A stretch of DNA of 6,374 nt from Candidatus Sulfopaludibacter sp. SbA3 (GCA_945861255.1 CAMAUG010000228.1:1-6374); one strand, 5' to 3'. Positions 1 through 5,226 are shown, numbered from the stretch's first letter. Translations and numbers: made by a program. Notes: generated from the sequence alone by a model not told the origin.

Positions 1-662
1 CCTTTGAGGGTCAGGGACATGGAGCCGTCAAAGGGCGTCATCATCGGGTCTACGTAGTTGAGGCGCTCAGTGCGGTAGAGACCGGCGTGGAGCAATAATG
101 TGTCGCCGGGTTGCGCGCGGTGCTCCCACACTACGGACCAATCGCCAAGGCCCGCGCCGTAGTAGGCATGCAGGATTCCGGTGAAGTTAGGCTCCTGGCG
201 GGGGCCGAAGTAGTCGGGAGGGTAGACGTGCAGAGTGCGGCCGCCCGTATAGGGTTGCGGCTCGACGCGAGTCTTGACTGTGACCGTTTGCGTGGATTGT
301 CCGGAGACGCCATCTGGGTCGCTCATCACGAAGTTGCACTCGTATTGGGTTCCGGGCTGCAGGTTTAAGATGGAGCCGGCAAAACCTTGGGGGACGGTAT
401 AGTCCAGGCCCTCGCGGCGCCGATAGACGTTCTCGCCGCCGATGCGCACCAGAGGCATGGCGTCGCGCCATCGGGTGTCGCCGATCTTGCGATACTTGAC
501 GGCCACGACAGCGTTACGATTTTCGTCGCCGCTGATGGGCCACTCAAAGCCTAGGTTCAGCAGAGTTGCGTGTTCGACGTGGAATTTTCCAGCTTGCGTC
601 GCGTTCTGGGCAAGAGCGGTGAACGCGCAAAGGAAGAGTAGGGAGAGCGATCGGAAGCCCAT
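1..662 (-). CDS. Secreted fibronectin-III / probable parallel beta-helix protein (partial, N-terminal 220 residues)
   Basis: The minus-strand frame opens with ATG at 662-660 and runs off the window at position 1 without a stop, so the C-terminus is missing. Residues 1-18 form a signal peptide (MGFRSLSLLFLCAFTALA, then QN), indicating export. Residues about 25-133 look like a fibronectin type III fold: the stretch around 100-120 (NLQPGTQYECNFVMSDPDG) is the typical end of that domain. From about residue 143 the sequence changes character. The run QPGDTLLLHAGLYRTE at 184-199, followed by SMSLTLK at 214-220, is the usual opening of right-handed parallel beta-helix proteins (pectate-lyase-like fold), where 'GDT(I/L)…AG.YR' starts the first coils. 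Such proteins commonly bind or cleave polysaccharides, but no catalytic residues lie in the visible part, so substrate and activity cannot be named. No Shine-Dalgarno precedes the ATG; a perfect TATAAT sits 10 bp upstream. Confidence 0.85.
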   Translation of the reverse strand, partial: MGFRSLSLLFLCAFTALAQNATQAGKFHVEHATLLNLGFEWPISGDENRNAVVAVKYRKIGDTRWRDAMPLVRIGGENVYRRREGLDYTVPQGFAGSILNLQPGTQYECNFVMSDPDGVSGQSTQTVTVKTRVEPQPYTGGRTLHVYPPDYFGPRQEPNFTGILHAYYGAGLGDWSVVWEHRAQPGDTLLLHAGLYRTERLNYVDPMMTPFDGSMSLTLK

Positions 663-672
663 AGTTGGGCCA

Positions 673-678
673 ATTATA
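673..678 (-). promoter_or_regulatory. -10 box (TATAAT) of the beta-helix gene, near-leaderless
   Basis: The minus strand reads GATATAATTGG, a perfect TATAAT at 678-673, with only 10 bases between the box and the ATG at 662. Transcription starting about 7 bases downstream would leave a leader of about 4 nt or none. No good -35 is seen at 17-18 bp spacing (GGGCAC at 701-696). The absence of a Shine-Dalgarno agrees with leaderless translation. Confidence 0.5.
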
Positions 679-702
679 TCCGGAATCCGCCGACCGTGCC
701 CG

Positions 703-730
703 GAGGTTAGGCCGGTAGAGGTTAAGCCGG
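703..730. repeat. Two 13-bp direct repeats (12/13 identical), candidate operator
   Basis: GAGGTTAGGCCGG at 703-715 and GAGGTTAAGCCGG at 718-730 differ at one base and are separated by 2 bp (15-bp period). A weaker third copy (10/13 matches, CAGGGTAAGCCGC) lies at 783-795 in the same orientation. The pair sits immediately upstream of the expected -35 position (696-701) of the minus-strand beta-helix gene, where an activator would bind. Its role as an operator is inference; it also lies downstream of the NIPSNAP gene. Confidence 0.45.
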
Positions 731-743
731 CACGGACGGGAAA

Positions 744-771
744 CGGGGCGTGAGGCCGGAGACCGGCCCCG
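744..771 (-). terminator. GC-rich hairpin downstream of the NIPSNAP gene
   Basis: Two nested inverted repeats are present. GGCCGG (754-759) pairs with CCGGCC (763-768) around a 3-base AGA loop, and CGGGGC (744-749) pairs with GCCCCG (766-771). The element lies 45-72 bases beyond the NIPSNAP stop codon and before the next gene on the same strand. There is no clear U-tract (only TTT followed by C), so intrinsic termination is uncertain. A palindrome GCCCCGGGGC at 794-803 lies nearer the stop. Confidence 0.3.
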
Positions 772-815
772 CGCAGTGAATCCAGGGTAAGCCGCCCCGG
801 GGCTATCTGAGCGTA

Positions 816-1256
816 CTATTTCGCCGGGGAAAAATCAGATGGATCCATGAAATAGGATTCGATCTTTTCCACGATCTTGCCGTCGGCTTCCGAAGTCTTT
901 TGGATGACCTTCCATTCCGGATCGGCGCCGAACCCGGCCCAATTCTTCTTGGCGGCGTCCCGGCTCTCATGGGCCAGCATATAAATGTACAGATTCTCAT
1001 GGTTCGGAGAATCCTGCGGTATCCACCCACCGATGAAGTTCATGTTGTTCTTTTCGAACACTTTCACTTCACCGTTGCGGAACCGCGTCTCCAGCGGCAT
1101 CAGGCGGTTGGGCAGTGTGTGGTACATGCGAAGCTCGTAGACGCGATTGTTGGCGGCCCGGACTTCTTGAATCTTCATGAATTGGGCCGTAAGCAGCGAT
1201 CCCGCCGCCGTCGCACCAACCAGGAGCGCACAAAAACGGAGTTTGTTGATGGTCAT
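816..1256 (-). CDS. Exported NIPSNAP-family protein
   Basis: This 146-residue protein matches the NIPSNAP family, small dimeric alpha/beta-barrel (ferredoxin-like) proteins whose biochemical role in bacteria is not established. The N-terminus is a signal peptide or membrane anchor (hydrophobic residues 8-24, with possible cleavage near VRA|ANN at 34-35). The domain runs from about 38 to 144. VYELRMYHTLPNRL at 39-52 is the first strand and turn, VKVFEKNNMNFIGGW at 65-79 is the family's 'FekhGm..vG.W' segment, LYIYMLAHESRDAAKKNW at 89-106 is the second repeat strand and helix, and FGADPEWKVI at 109-118 is the characteristic 'F.aDPeW' motif. The end, ESYFMDPSDFSP, is also typical. The ATG at 1256 has no Shine-Dalgarno but follows an extended -10 box by 8 bases. 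The gene is divergent from the GVWTN-family gene. Export of a NIPSNAP domain is the notable point. Family assignment is firm, function is not. Confidence 0.9.
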   Translation of the reverse strand: MTINKLRFCALLVGATAAGSLLTAQFMKIQEVRAANNRVYELRMYHTLPNRLMPLETRFRNGEVKVFEKNNMNFIGGWIPQDSPNHENLYIYMLAHESRDAAKKNWAGFGADPEWKVIQKTSEADGKIVEKIESYFMDPSDFSPAK

Positions 1257-1264
1257 GGTTTCCG

Positions 1265-1273
1265 ATTATATCA
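1265..1273 (-). promoter_or_regulatory. Extended -10 promoter of the NIPSNAP gene (TGATATAAT), leaderless
   Basis: The minus strand reads TGATATAATCGG: TATAAT at 1270-1265 preceded by TG at 1273-1272, a textbook extended -10, which needs no strong -35. Only 8 bases separate it from the ATG at 1256, so transcription should begin at or within about 2 nt of the start codon. The intervening bases (CGGAAACC) do not make a properly spaced Shine-Dalgarno. Confidence 0.55.
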
Positions 1274-1292
1274 GGATTTTGACGCCCTTGAT

Positions 1293-1321
1293 TTGCAGCC
1301 GCTGTGCCGTGGCGCTACACT
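1293..1321 (+). promoter_or_regulatory. Candidate promoter of the GVWTN-family gene
   Basis: TTGCAG at 1293-1298 and TACACT at 1316-1321 are separated by exactly 17 bp. The matches are 3/6 to the -35 and 4/6 to the -10 consensus. The predicted start near 1328 gives a leader of about 29 nt, with room for the Shine-Dalgarno at 1344-1348. It lies within the 100-bp region divergent from the NIPSNAP promoter. Confidence 0.4.
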
Positions 1322-1343
1322 GGTCGGGCAGTGTGCTTGCGTT

Positions 1344-1348
1344 GGAGA
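1344..1348 (+). promoter_or_regulatory. Shine-Dalgarno GGAGA that fixes the start at 1357
   Basis: GGAGA ends 8 bases before ATG 1357. The frame is open back to an ATG at 1177, but that longer version would overlap the NIPSNAP gene and add 60 residues ahead of an obvious signal peptide, so 1357 is preferred. Confidence 0.65.
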
Positions 1349-1356
1349 CATACAAA

Positions 1357-2367
1357 ATGATTCACCGATTTCTAGAGTGGGGCCCGTGTTTCAGGGCATC
1401 CGTGATGGCTATAGCCGTCCTGGTGGCGCCATTCACCGCCGCTGCGCAGGCTCCAGGTGCAAAACAATCCAGCACCGCGAAAGCGCCGCCTGCAAAGACT
1501 TTCCCGGGCGGTTGGGTGCAATCGCGAACTCCGGACGGGCAGCCGGACTTGCAGGGCGTCTGGACCAACACCACTGTCACGCCCTTCGAAAGGCCCGTCG
1601 ACCTAGCCGATAAGCCTTTTCTGAGCGAGCAGGAAGTAGCCGCCATCGAAAAGCGAGCGATTGCGAACGTGAACGACTTTACCCGGACTTGGATGGATCC
1701 TTCGGTGAGGGTGGTGAAGACGCGACAAACGTCACTCGTCGTCGATCCTCCCAACGGCCGGGTTCCGCTGACGCCATGGGCGGAAAAGACGCGCGCCGAA
1801 AACCTCGCGCGTGACGGCGACTCCTGGGAATATCTGACGTCATGGGACCGGTGCATCACGCGCGGTATTCCCGCCGGCATGTTCCCTGGCAATTACAACA
1901 ATGGGTATCAGATCGTGCAGGGTCCCGGGTATGTCACCATCGTCACTGAAATGATTCATGACGCGCGCGTGATCCCGCTGGACGGGAGCCCGCACCTTCC
2001 GGCACGCGTCCGTACGTGGAACGGCGACTCCAGGGGGCATTGGGAAGACAACACGCTGGTGGTGGACACCACCAACTACAACGACAAAGGCAACATCGCC
2101 ACCACCGAAAGGGCCGGACGCATCCGCGGCGTTCCGCAGAGCGAGGGGCTGCACATCGTCGAACGATTCACCCGCATCAGCGCCGATACCATCAACTACG
2201 AAGTGACGATCGACGATCCCAAAGCGTACAACCGAAGCTGGAAAGTTGCTTTTCCCTTCACCCGGAACGACGACTACGTGCTATATGAATATGCTTGTCA
2301 TGAAGCGAATTACTCCATGGTGAACATCCTGAACGCCGGGCGCGAAAAGGATAAGGCGAAGCGATAG
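1357..2367 (+). CDS. Secreted protein of the acidobacterial PDLxGVWTN / TPxERP family, function unknown
   Basis: The 336-residue product has a signal peptide (hydrophobic core about 17-27, cleavage near AAA|QA at 30) and a low-complexity Ala/Pro/Lys linker to about 50. The mature domain starts with TPDGQPDLQGVWTNTTVTP (58-76), then FERP (77-80). I recognise this as the hallmark of a large, paralogous, uncharacterised secreted family abundant in Acidobacteria. Further conserved blocks are KTRQTSLVVDPPNGRVP (121-137), WDRCITRG (163-170), the GNYNNGYQIVQGPGYV block (178-193), EMIHDARVIPLDG (198-210), GDSRGHWEDNTLVVDTTN (223-240), ERFTRISADTINYEVTIDDP (269-288) and YEYACHEANYSMVNIL (310-325). The two conserved cysteines (166 and 314) could form a disulfide after export. 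No family enzyme activity is known to me, and none of the blocks resembles a familiar catalytic motif. The gene is divergent from NIPSNAP and convergent with the beta-propeller gene 61 bp away. Confidence 0.88.
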   Translation: MIHRFLEWGPCFRASVMAIAVLVAPFTAAAQAPGAKQSSTAKAPPAKTFPGGWVQSRTPDGQPDLQGVWTNTTVTPFERPVDLADKPFLSEQEVAAIEKRAIANVNDFTRTWMDPSVRVVKTRQTSLVVDPPNGRVPLTPWAEKTRAENLARDGDSWEYLTSWDRCITRGIPAGMFPGNYNNGYQIVQGPGYVTIVTEMIHDARVIPLDGSPHLPARVRTWNGDSRGHWEDNTLVVDTTNYNDKGNIATTERAGRIRGVPQSEGLHIVERFTRISADTINYEVTIDDPKAYNRSWKVAFPFTRNDDYVLYEYACHEANYSMVNILNAGREKDKAKR

Positions 2368-2371
2368 CGTG

Positions 2372-2401
2372 AAAAACCGGCGTGCGCGGGTGGCGGCGCC
2401 G
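2372..2401 (-). terminator. Possible intrinsic terminator of the beta-propeller gene
   Basis: Read on the minus strand, CGGCG (2401-2397) pairs with CGCCG (2382-2378) across a 14-base loop, then one G and five U (2376-2372). The element lies 28-57 bases past the stop at 2429. The stem is short, so strength is uncertain. An alternative hairpin uses GGGTGGC (2388-2394) and GCC-g-ACCC (2398-2405) and could act on either strand between these convergent genes. Confidence 0.4.
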
Positions 2402-2428
2402 ACCCAACGCTTGGCTTGAGTAACGCGG

Positions 2429-3307
2429 CTACAGCTTGAATTTGCAGACCAGGCCGATGTCGTCGCAATACCACATCGAGCCGTTCCAGATGGTCATGCC
2501 ATGCGGCAGCGGGTCGTTATCGGCGAGCTGGATCTTTTCCACCATCTCGCCGGTTTCCGGATCGTGCTTGAAGAACGCGTTCAGGTTCGAATCCGCCACC
2601 CACAGATACTTGCCCTCCCAACCTATGCCATGCGGGCGGTTGCCGGCAGTGGGGAATTTCTTTTCGACGATCCATTCCTTGGGGTTCATGCGGTAGACCT
2701 CCCGGGAAGGAGGAACGCAGAACCACAGTTTTCCATCACGCCATTCCTGCCCGTGCGCGCCGGTGCCGGGGGCGGTTGAGCTCACTTGCCCCATCTGGAA
2801 TCCGCCGACCTGTTTCTTTTTCGATTCGCTGCCGGGTTGCACGGGACGCTTCTGGCGCATGTTTTCCGGTACCGGGCTGGAACGCGCGGGAGCATCGCCC
2901 GCCATGCGGTAGATCACGCCGGCGCCGGGAGTGAAATGCCGTTCGATCGCCTTTCCGGTGTGGGCGTCGCAGCGGACAATCTCCCGGCTATACGTGGAGC
3001 CGATCCACAAGGCCTCGCCGTCAAACGCGATGCCGCTGGAGCTTTGCGTTTCCGTCTCAAATCCACGAATCACCTTGCCGTCGTCGAAATTGACCAGGTG
3101 GGCTCTGTTGCCGGCTCCCTGGTCAATGATCCACAGGCCATCCTTGGTGGCCTGCAGGCCGTTGGGCTGAACACCCGGCGATTTGAAGGCGATTTCCACT
3201 TTCCCAACCTTGCGGGTTGGAATCCGGCTGATGTCCGCGATTGCGGCGGCGGCAGGTACGGCGGCCGCGGCTGCCGCGGTGATGGTCACAAACTCTCGTC
3301 GATTCAT
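2429..3307 (-). CDS. Tat-type exported beta-propeller protein (glutamine cyclotransferase / SMP-30-like repeats)
   Basis: The 292-residue product begins MNRREFVTITAAAAAAVPAA, a twin-arginine leader with an Ala-rich hydrophobic core, so export in a folded state is likely. The body is built of repeated propeller strands, each with an aromatic 'xLW/xMW' signature: DGLWIIDQ (57-64), EALWIGSTY (98-106), GKLWFCVPP (192-200), KYLWVADSN (233-241) and GSMWYCDD (276-283). They are linked by 'G…D..TGK' turns such as DAHTGKAIE (114-122) and DPETGEMVEK (249-258), and three blades open with an 'HG' step (HGQEW 185, HGIGW 226, HGMTIW 269). A polar, probably disordered insert at about 135-183 interrupts the repeats. 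The frame extends to 3529, but ATG 3307 has a good Shine-Dalgarno and starts at the leader, so it is chosen. The gene follows the isomerase gene by 62 bp on the same strand, probably one operon. The substrate is unknown; an enzyme such as a lactonase or lyase, or a binding protein, is possible. Confidence 0.85.
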   Translation of the reverse strand: MNRREFVTITAAAAAAVPAAAAIADISRIPTRKVGKVEIAFKSPGVQPNGLQATKDGLWIIDQGAGNRAHLVNFDDGKVIRGFETETQSSSGIAFDGEALWIGSTYSREIVRCDAHTGKAIERHFTPGAGVIYRMAGDAPARSSPVPENMRQKRPVQPGSESKKKQVGGFQMGQVSSTAPGTGAHGQEWRDGKLWFCVPPSREVYRMNPKEWIVEKKFPTAGNRPHGIGWEGKYLWVADSNLNAFFKHDPETGEMVEKIQLADNDPLPHGMTIWNGSMWYCDDIGLVCKFKL

Positions 3308-3315
3308 GGGGCTTG

Positions 3316-3344
3316 CTCCTCGGGTGATCTCAGCCGTGATCATA
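3316..3344 (-). promoter_or_regulatory. Shine-Dalgarno (GAGGAG) and possible internal -10 (TATGAT) of the beta-propeller gene
   Basis: GAGGAG at 3321-3316 ends 8 bases before ATG 3307 and decides that start. Upstream, TATGAT at 3344-3339 matches the -10 consensus at 5 of 6 positions and would give a leader of about 25 nt. No convincing -35 is seen at 17 bp. The gene may therefore have its own promoter in addition to read-through from the isomerase gene. Confidence 0.45.
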
Positions 3345-3369
3345 TAACAAAATACGGTGCGCGGTTCTG

Positions 3370-4218
3370 TTACGCCGCCACCATTTGCCGGAAGAATCGC
3401 AGGCCCGCTTCGGCGTCGTCCTCGAAGGTTCCATTGCCCTCTATTGAGACCCCACCCTGGTACCCGATCTCTTTCACCGTCGAAAAGAAGCGTTGATACT
3501 GAGGGTCCTCCGCTGCGTTGTGAGGCCACCGCCGGCCGGCAGGGTTGGCGAAATGCAGGTGTACGATCTCTTTCTGGGCCAGGCGAAGAATATCCAGGTC
3601 TTCGTTCTCCACGCGCAGGTGGTAGTAGTCGATAATCATCTTCACGTTCGGGTGGTTCACCTCGCGCAGCAGCTTCAGCGCCTCGCCGCCCGTGTTGATG
3701 ATGTTGCTCTCCTGTTTGCGCAGCGGCTCAATGCCGATCACAAGATTGTTCTGCCGGGCAATGTCTCCCGCCAAGCGGAGAAAATCCTGGATCTGCTGCC
3801 AGGCACGGTCGCGCGAGAATCCGGCGGGAACATTCCGCGATCCGGAGCTGCCCCACACCACGACTCTTGCCCCCAGTTGGCTGCAGCGATCGAGACTCTG
3901 CTGGAGATAAGCCCTCAGTTCCGCCTGTTGCGCGCCCGCACTCTCGCCCACCACCTGCAGCCTGCGGATGAAACTTCGGAACGTCCGGCAGCGAATGGGG
4001 GAAGCCAGTACCTGAGTCTTGAACGCCGCAAACCGTGCGTTGTCCATCAGTGCGATTTCGGCAACCTCAGGCTCGTAGTAGTCGAAGCCGAAGCGTACAG
4101 CGGCGTCGAAGTGGGCAGCGTCTCCGCACACGCCGAATTCAATGGCGCCTACCCTCGCCTGGGCGGCACAGCTGGCGGCGGTGGTTGCCAATGCAGCGAT
4201 GAATTTGCGTCTTTGCAT
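3370..4218 (-). CDS. Tat-type exported sugar phosphate isomerase/epimerase-like TIM barrel
   Basis: The 282-residue product belongs to the xylose-isomerase-like TIM-barrel superfamily (AP endonuclease 2 fold). Residues 1-22 (MQRRKFIAALATTAASCAAQ, then AR) form a twin-arginine leader, so the barrel should act outside the cytoplasm. The metal-binding set of the family is visible: E164 (IGIEPL), D197 (IIDYYHL), H222 (HLHFAN) and E260 (SIEGNG), with H200 and H220 close by. Family-typical blocks include LGARVVVWGSSGSRNVP (115-131), ESNIINTGGEALKLLREVNHPNV (170-192) and IGYQGGVSIE (251-260). Relatives isomerise or epimerise sugars, and some act on 3-keto-sugar derivatives by elimination or hydration; phosphorylated substrates are unlikely outside the cytoplasm. 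The divergent DUF1080 gene favours a keto-glycoside substrate, but that is inference. ATG 4218 is the only candidate before an in-frame stop at 4233-4231 and has no Shine-Dalgarno. It is probably cotranscribed with the propeller gene downstream. Confidence 0.9.
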   Translation of the reverse strand: MQRRKFIAALATTAASCAAQARVGAIEFGVCGDAAHFDAAVRFGFDYYEPEVAEIALMDNARFAAFKTQVLASPIRCRTFRSFIRRLQVVGESAGAQQAELRAYLQQSLDRCSQLGARVVVWGSSGSRNVPAGFSRDRAWQQIQDFLRLAGDIARQNNLVIGIEPLRKQESNIINTGGEALKLLREVNHPNVKMIIDYYHLRVENEDLDILRLAQKEIVHLHFANPAGRRWPHNAAEDPQYQRFFSTVKEIGYQGGVSIEGNGTFEDDAEAGLRFFRQMVAA

Positions 4219-4257
4219 AAAATGTTTGTGTTACCCGGACGATCGGCAGTTGCTACC

Positions 4258-4327
4258 CTAGAATCGCGGCGATAGGGCGGGAGACTTGAGATTGAGAGGG
4301 TAACCTTGCATCGTCGCTCGATTCTAG
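4258..4327. repeat. 9-bp perfect inverted repeat (CTAGAATCG / CGATTCTAG) in the divergent region
   Basis: CTAGAATCG at 4258-4266 is the exact reverse complement of CGATTCTAG at 4319-4327. The similarity extends inward: the minus strand of the left arm reads ATCGCCGC-GATTCTAG and the right arm reads ATCGTCGC-TC-GATTCTAG, differing by one substitution and a 2-bp insertion. The left arm also overlaps a local dyad ATCGC-G-GCGAT (4263-4273) and CCCTA/TAGGG (4256-4260/4273-4277). Each arm contains a TAGAAT box pointing toward the other arm. Confidence 0.55.
4259..4264 (+). promoter_or_regulatory. Possible -10 box (TAGAAT) toward the DUF1080 gene
   Basis: TAGAATCG on the plus strand matches TATAAT at 5 of 6 positions and resembles the TATAATCG of the NIPSNAP promoter. 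A start near 4271 would give a 130-nt leader to ATG 4402 that includes the short TTG frame at 4306. No good -35 is visible at 16-18 bp. Confidence 0.35.
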
Positions 4328-4380
4328 CACTGGTGGCCGGTGGCGCGGGCACATACGGGACGCAGTTAGGTGTACGCTGA
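4306..4380 (+). other. Short TTG-started frame with a Tat-like signal sequence (24 codons); leader peptide or gene remnant
   Basis: TTG at 4306 opens a 24-codon frame ending at TGA 4378-4380. Its product, with TTG read as Met, starts MHRRSILALVAGGAGTYGTQ: a twin-arginine n-region and a hydrophobic core, closely resembling the leaders of the two neighbouring minus-strand genes. A purine-rich GAGAGGG at 4294-4300 sits 5 bases upstream. The frame is the same as that of the DUF1080 gene and stops 21 bases before its ATG, so translational coupling or a decayed export signal are both possible. Chance cannot be excluded. It overlaps the right arm of the inverted repeat. Confidence 0.3.
4321..4329 (-). 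promoter_or_regulatory. Extended -10 (TGCTAGAAT) toward the isomerase/propeller operon
   Basis: The minus strand reads TGCTAGAATCG: TAGAAT at 4326-4321 preceded by TG at 4329-4328. A start near 4314 would give a leader of about 96 nt to ATG 4218. That leader would be complementary to the first 40 or so bases of a plus-strand transcript starting near 4271. Confidence 0.4.
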
Positions 4381-4390
4381 GTGAGAATCC

Positions 4391-4394
4391 GGAG
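4391..4394 (+). promoter_or_regulatory. Shine-Dalgarno GGAG that fixes the start at 4402
   Basis: GGAG ends 7 bases before ATG 4402. An in-frame GTG at 4381 lies upstream of this site and would put seven extra residues, some charged, ahead of the signal peptide, so 4402 is preferred. Confidence 0.6.
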
Positions 4395-4401
4395 CGAAGC
4401 C

Positions 4402-5226
4402 ATGCGCATACAATTTTCGAAATTCATCACCTACGCGGCTCTCCTTGCTGTAGGCGCTTCCCTTTTCGCGCAGCAGCAGTCCACGCCTCCGGCCGCGGGG
4501 CGGCAAGGACCGGGACAAGGGGCGGCGAAACCGCAAGACACGGAAGTGTGGCAGCCGGTACCCAAGGTGGTGACACCAGGCGCCAGTGACGCGGCGCCCC
4601 CCTCCGATGCAGTTGTGTTGTTCGACGGTAAGAATCTCGACCAGTGGGTGTCCAGCCGGGACAAGTCGCCGGCCAAATGGACGGTCGCCGGCGGGGTGCT
4701 GACGGTGAACAAAGCGGACGGAAACATCGAAACCAGGCGGACCTTCAGGAACTACCAGCTCCATATGGAATGGAAAATTCCTGCGAATATTACCGGCGCC
4801 GGCCAGGCACGCGGCAACAGCGGCGTGTTTCTGGCCTCCACTGGCCCGCGCGACGCCGGATATGAGTTGCAGATTCTCGATTCATACAATAGCGAGACGT
4901 ACGTCAACGGCCAGTCCGGCAGCATCTACAAGCAAGGCATTCCGCTGGTGAACCCGAGTCGCAAGCCTGGAGAGTGGCAGACCTACGACGTGGTGTGGAC
5001 CGCGCCAACGTTCAACGCCGACGGCTCGCTGAAGACTCCGGCAAAGGTAACGGTCTTCTACAATGGCGTGTTGGTGCAGAATCATTTCGAGTTGAATGGT
5101 GAGACGCTCTTCATCGGCCCGCCGTCCTATAAGAAGTACGACGCCGCGCCGATTAAGCTGCAGGCTCACGGCGACCCGAGCGAGCCCATCAGCTTCCGGA
5201 ATATCTGGGTCAGGGAGCTCAATTAG
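4402..5226 (+). CDS. Exported DUF1080 protein (3-keto-disaccharide hydrolase family)
   Basis: The 274-residue product has a signal peptide (residues 1-23, cleavage near LFA|QQ) and a Gln/Pro/Gly-rich linker to about 65, then one DUF1080 domain to the C-terminus. This concanavalin-like beta-sandwich family is now described as 3-keto-disaccharide hydrolases. Recognisable blocks are VVLFDGKNLDQWVS (71-84, the family's 'LFdGknLdgW' opening), KWTVAGGVLTV (92-102), RTFRNYQLHMEWKIP (113-127), RGNSGVFLA (137-145), GYELQILDSYNSETYVNG (153-170), SGSIYK (172-177), PGEWQTYDVVW (189-199), KVTVFYNGVLVQNH (215-228) and PIKLQAHGDPSEPISFRNIWVREL (250-273). The last is the typical 'LQ.Hg.pv.FRNIWi' ending. The domain appears complete. 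The gene is divergent from the isomerase operon, suggesting joint work on oxidised glycosides outside the cytoplasm, and is convergent with the GlcG-like gene 38 bp away. Only family-level activity can be claimed. Confidence 0.92.
   Translation: MRIQFSKFITYAALLAVGASLFAQQQSTPPAAGRQGPGQGAAKPQDTEVWQPVPKVVTPGASDAAPPSDAVVLFDGKNLDQWVSSRDKSPAKWTVAGGVLTVNKADGNIETRRTFRNYQLHMEWKIPANITGAGQARGNSGVFLASTGPRDAGYELQILDSYNSETYVNGQSGSIYKQGIPLVNPSRKPGEWQTYDVVWTAPTFNADGSLKTPAKVTVFYNGVLVQNHFELNGETLFIGPPSYKKYDAAPIKLQAHGDPSEPISFRNIWVRELN

Noticed and set aside
1177..1356. A 60-residue upstream extension of the GVWTN-family gene
   Set aside because: It overlaps the NIPSNAP gene, lacks a Shine-Dalgarno and would bury the signal peptide; ATG 1357 with GGAGA is better.
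900..1613. A 237-codon plus-strand open frame across the NIPSNAP gene and the divergent region
   Set aside because: Arg-rich composition, no domain, and it overlaps two well-supported genes; treated as a shadow frame.
3308..3369. TGATCA and TGAGATCA-like dyads between the isomerase and propeller genes
   Set aside because: Short and imperfect; not distinguishable from chance, and the nearby TATGAT and GAGGAG explain the region better.
2786..3496. A 236-codon plus-strand open frame opposite the beta-propeller gene
   Set aside because: No signature and no Shine-Dalgarno; the opposite strand carries the Tat leader and propeller repeats.
3493..4275. A 260-codon plus-strand open frame opposite the isomerase gene
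   Set aside because: Its translation has no recognisable domain and mirrors the minus-strand gene, which has full family motifs and a leader; long antisense frames are expected in GC-rich DNA.
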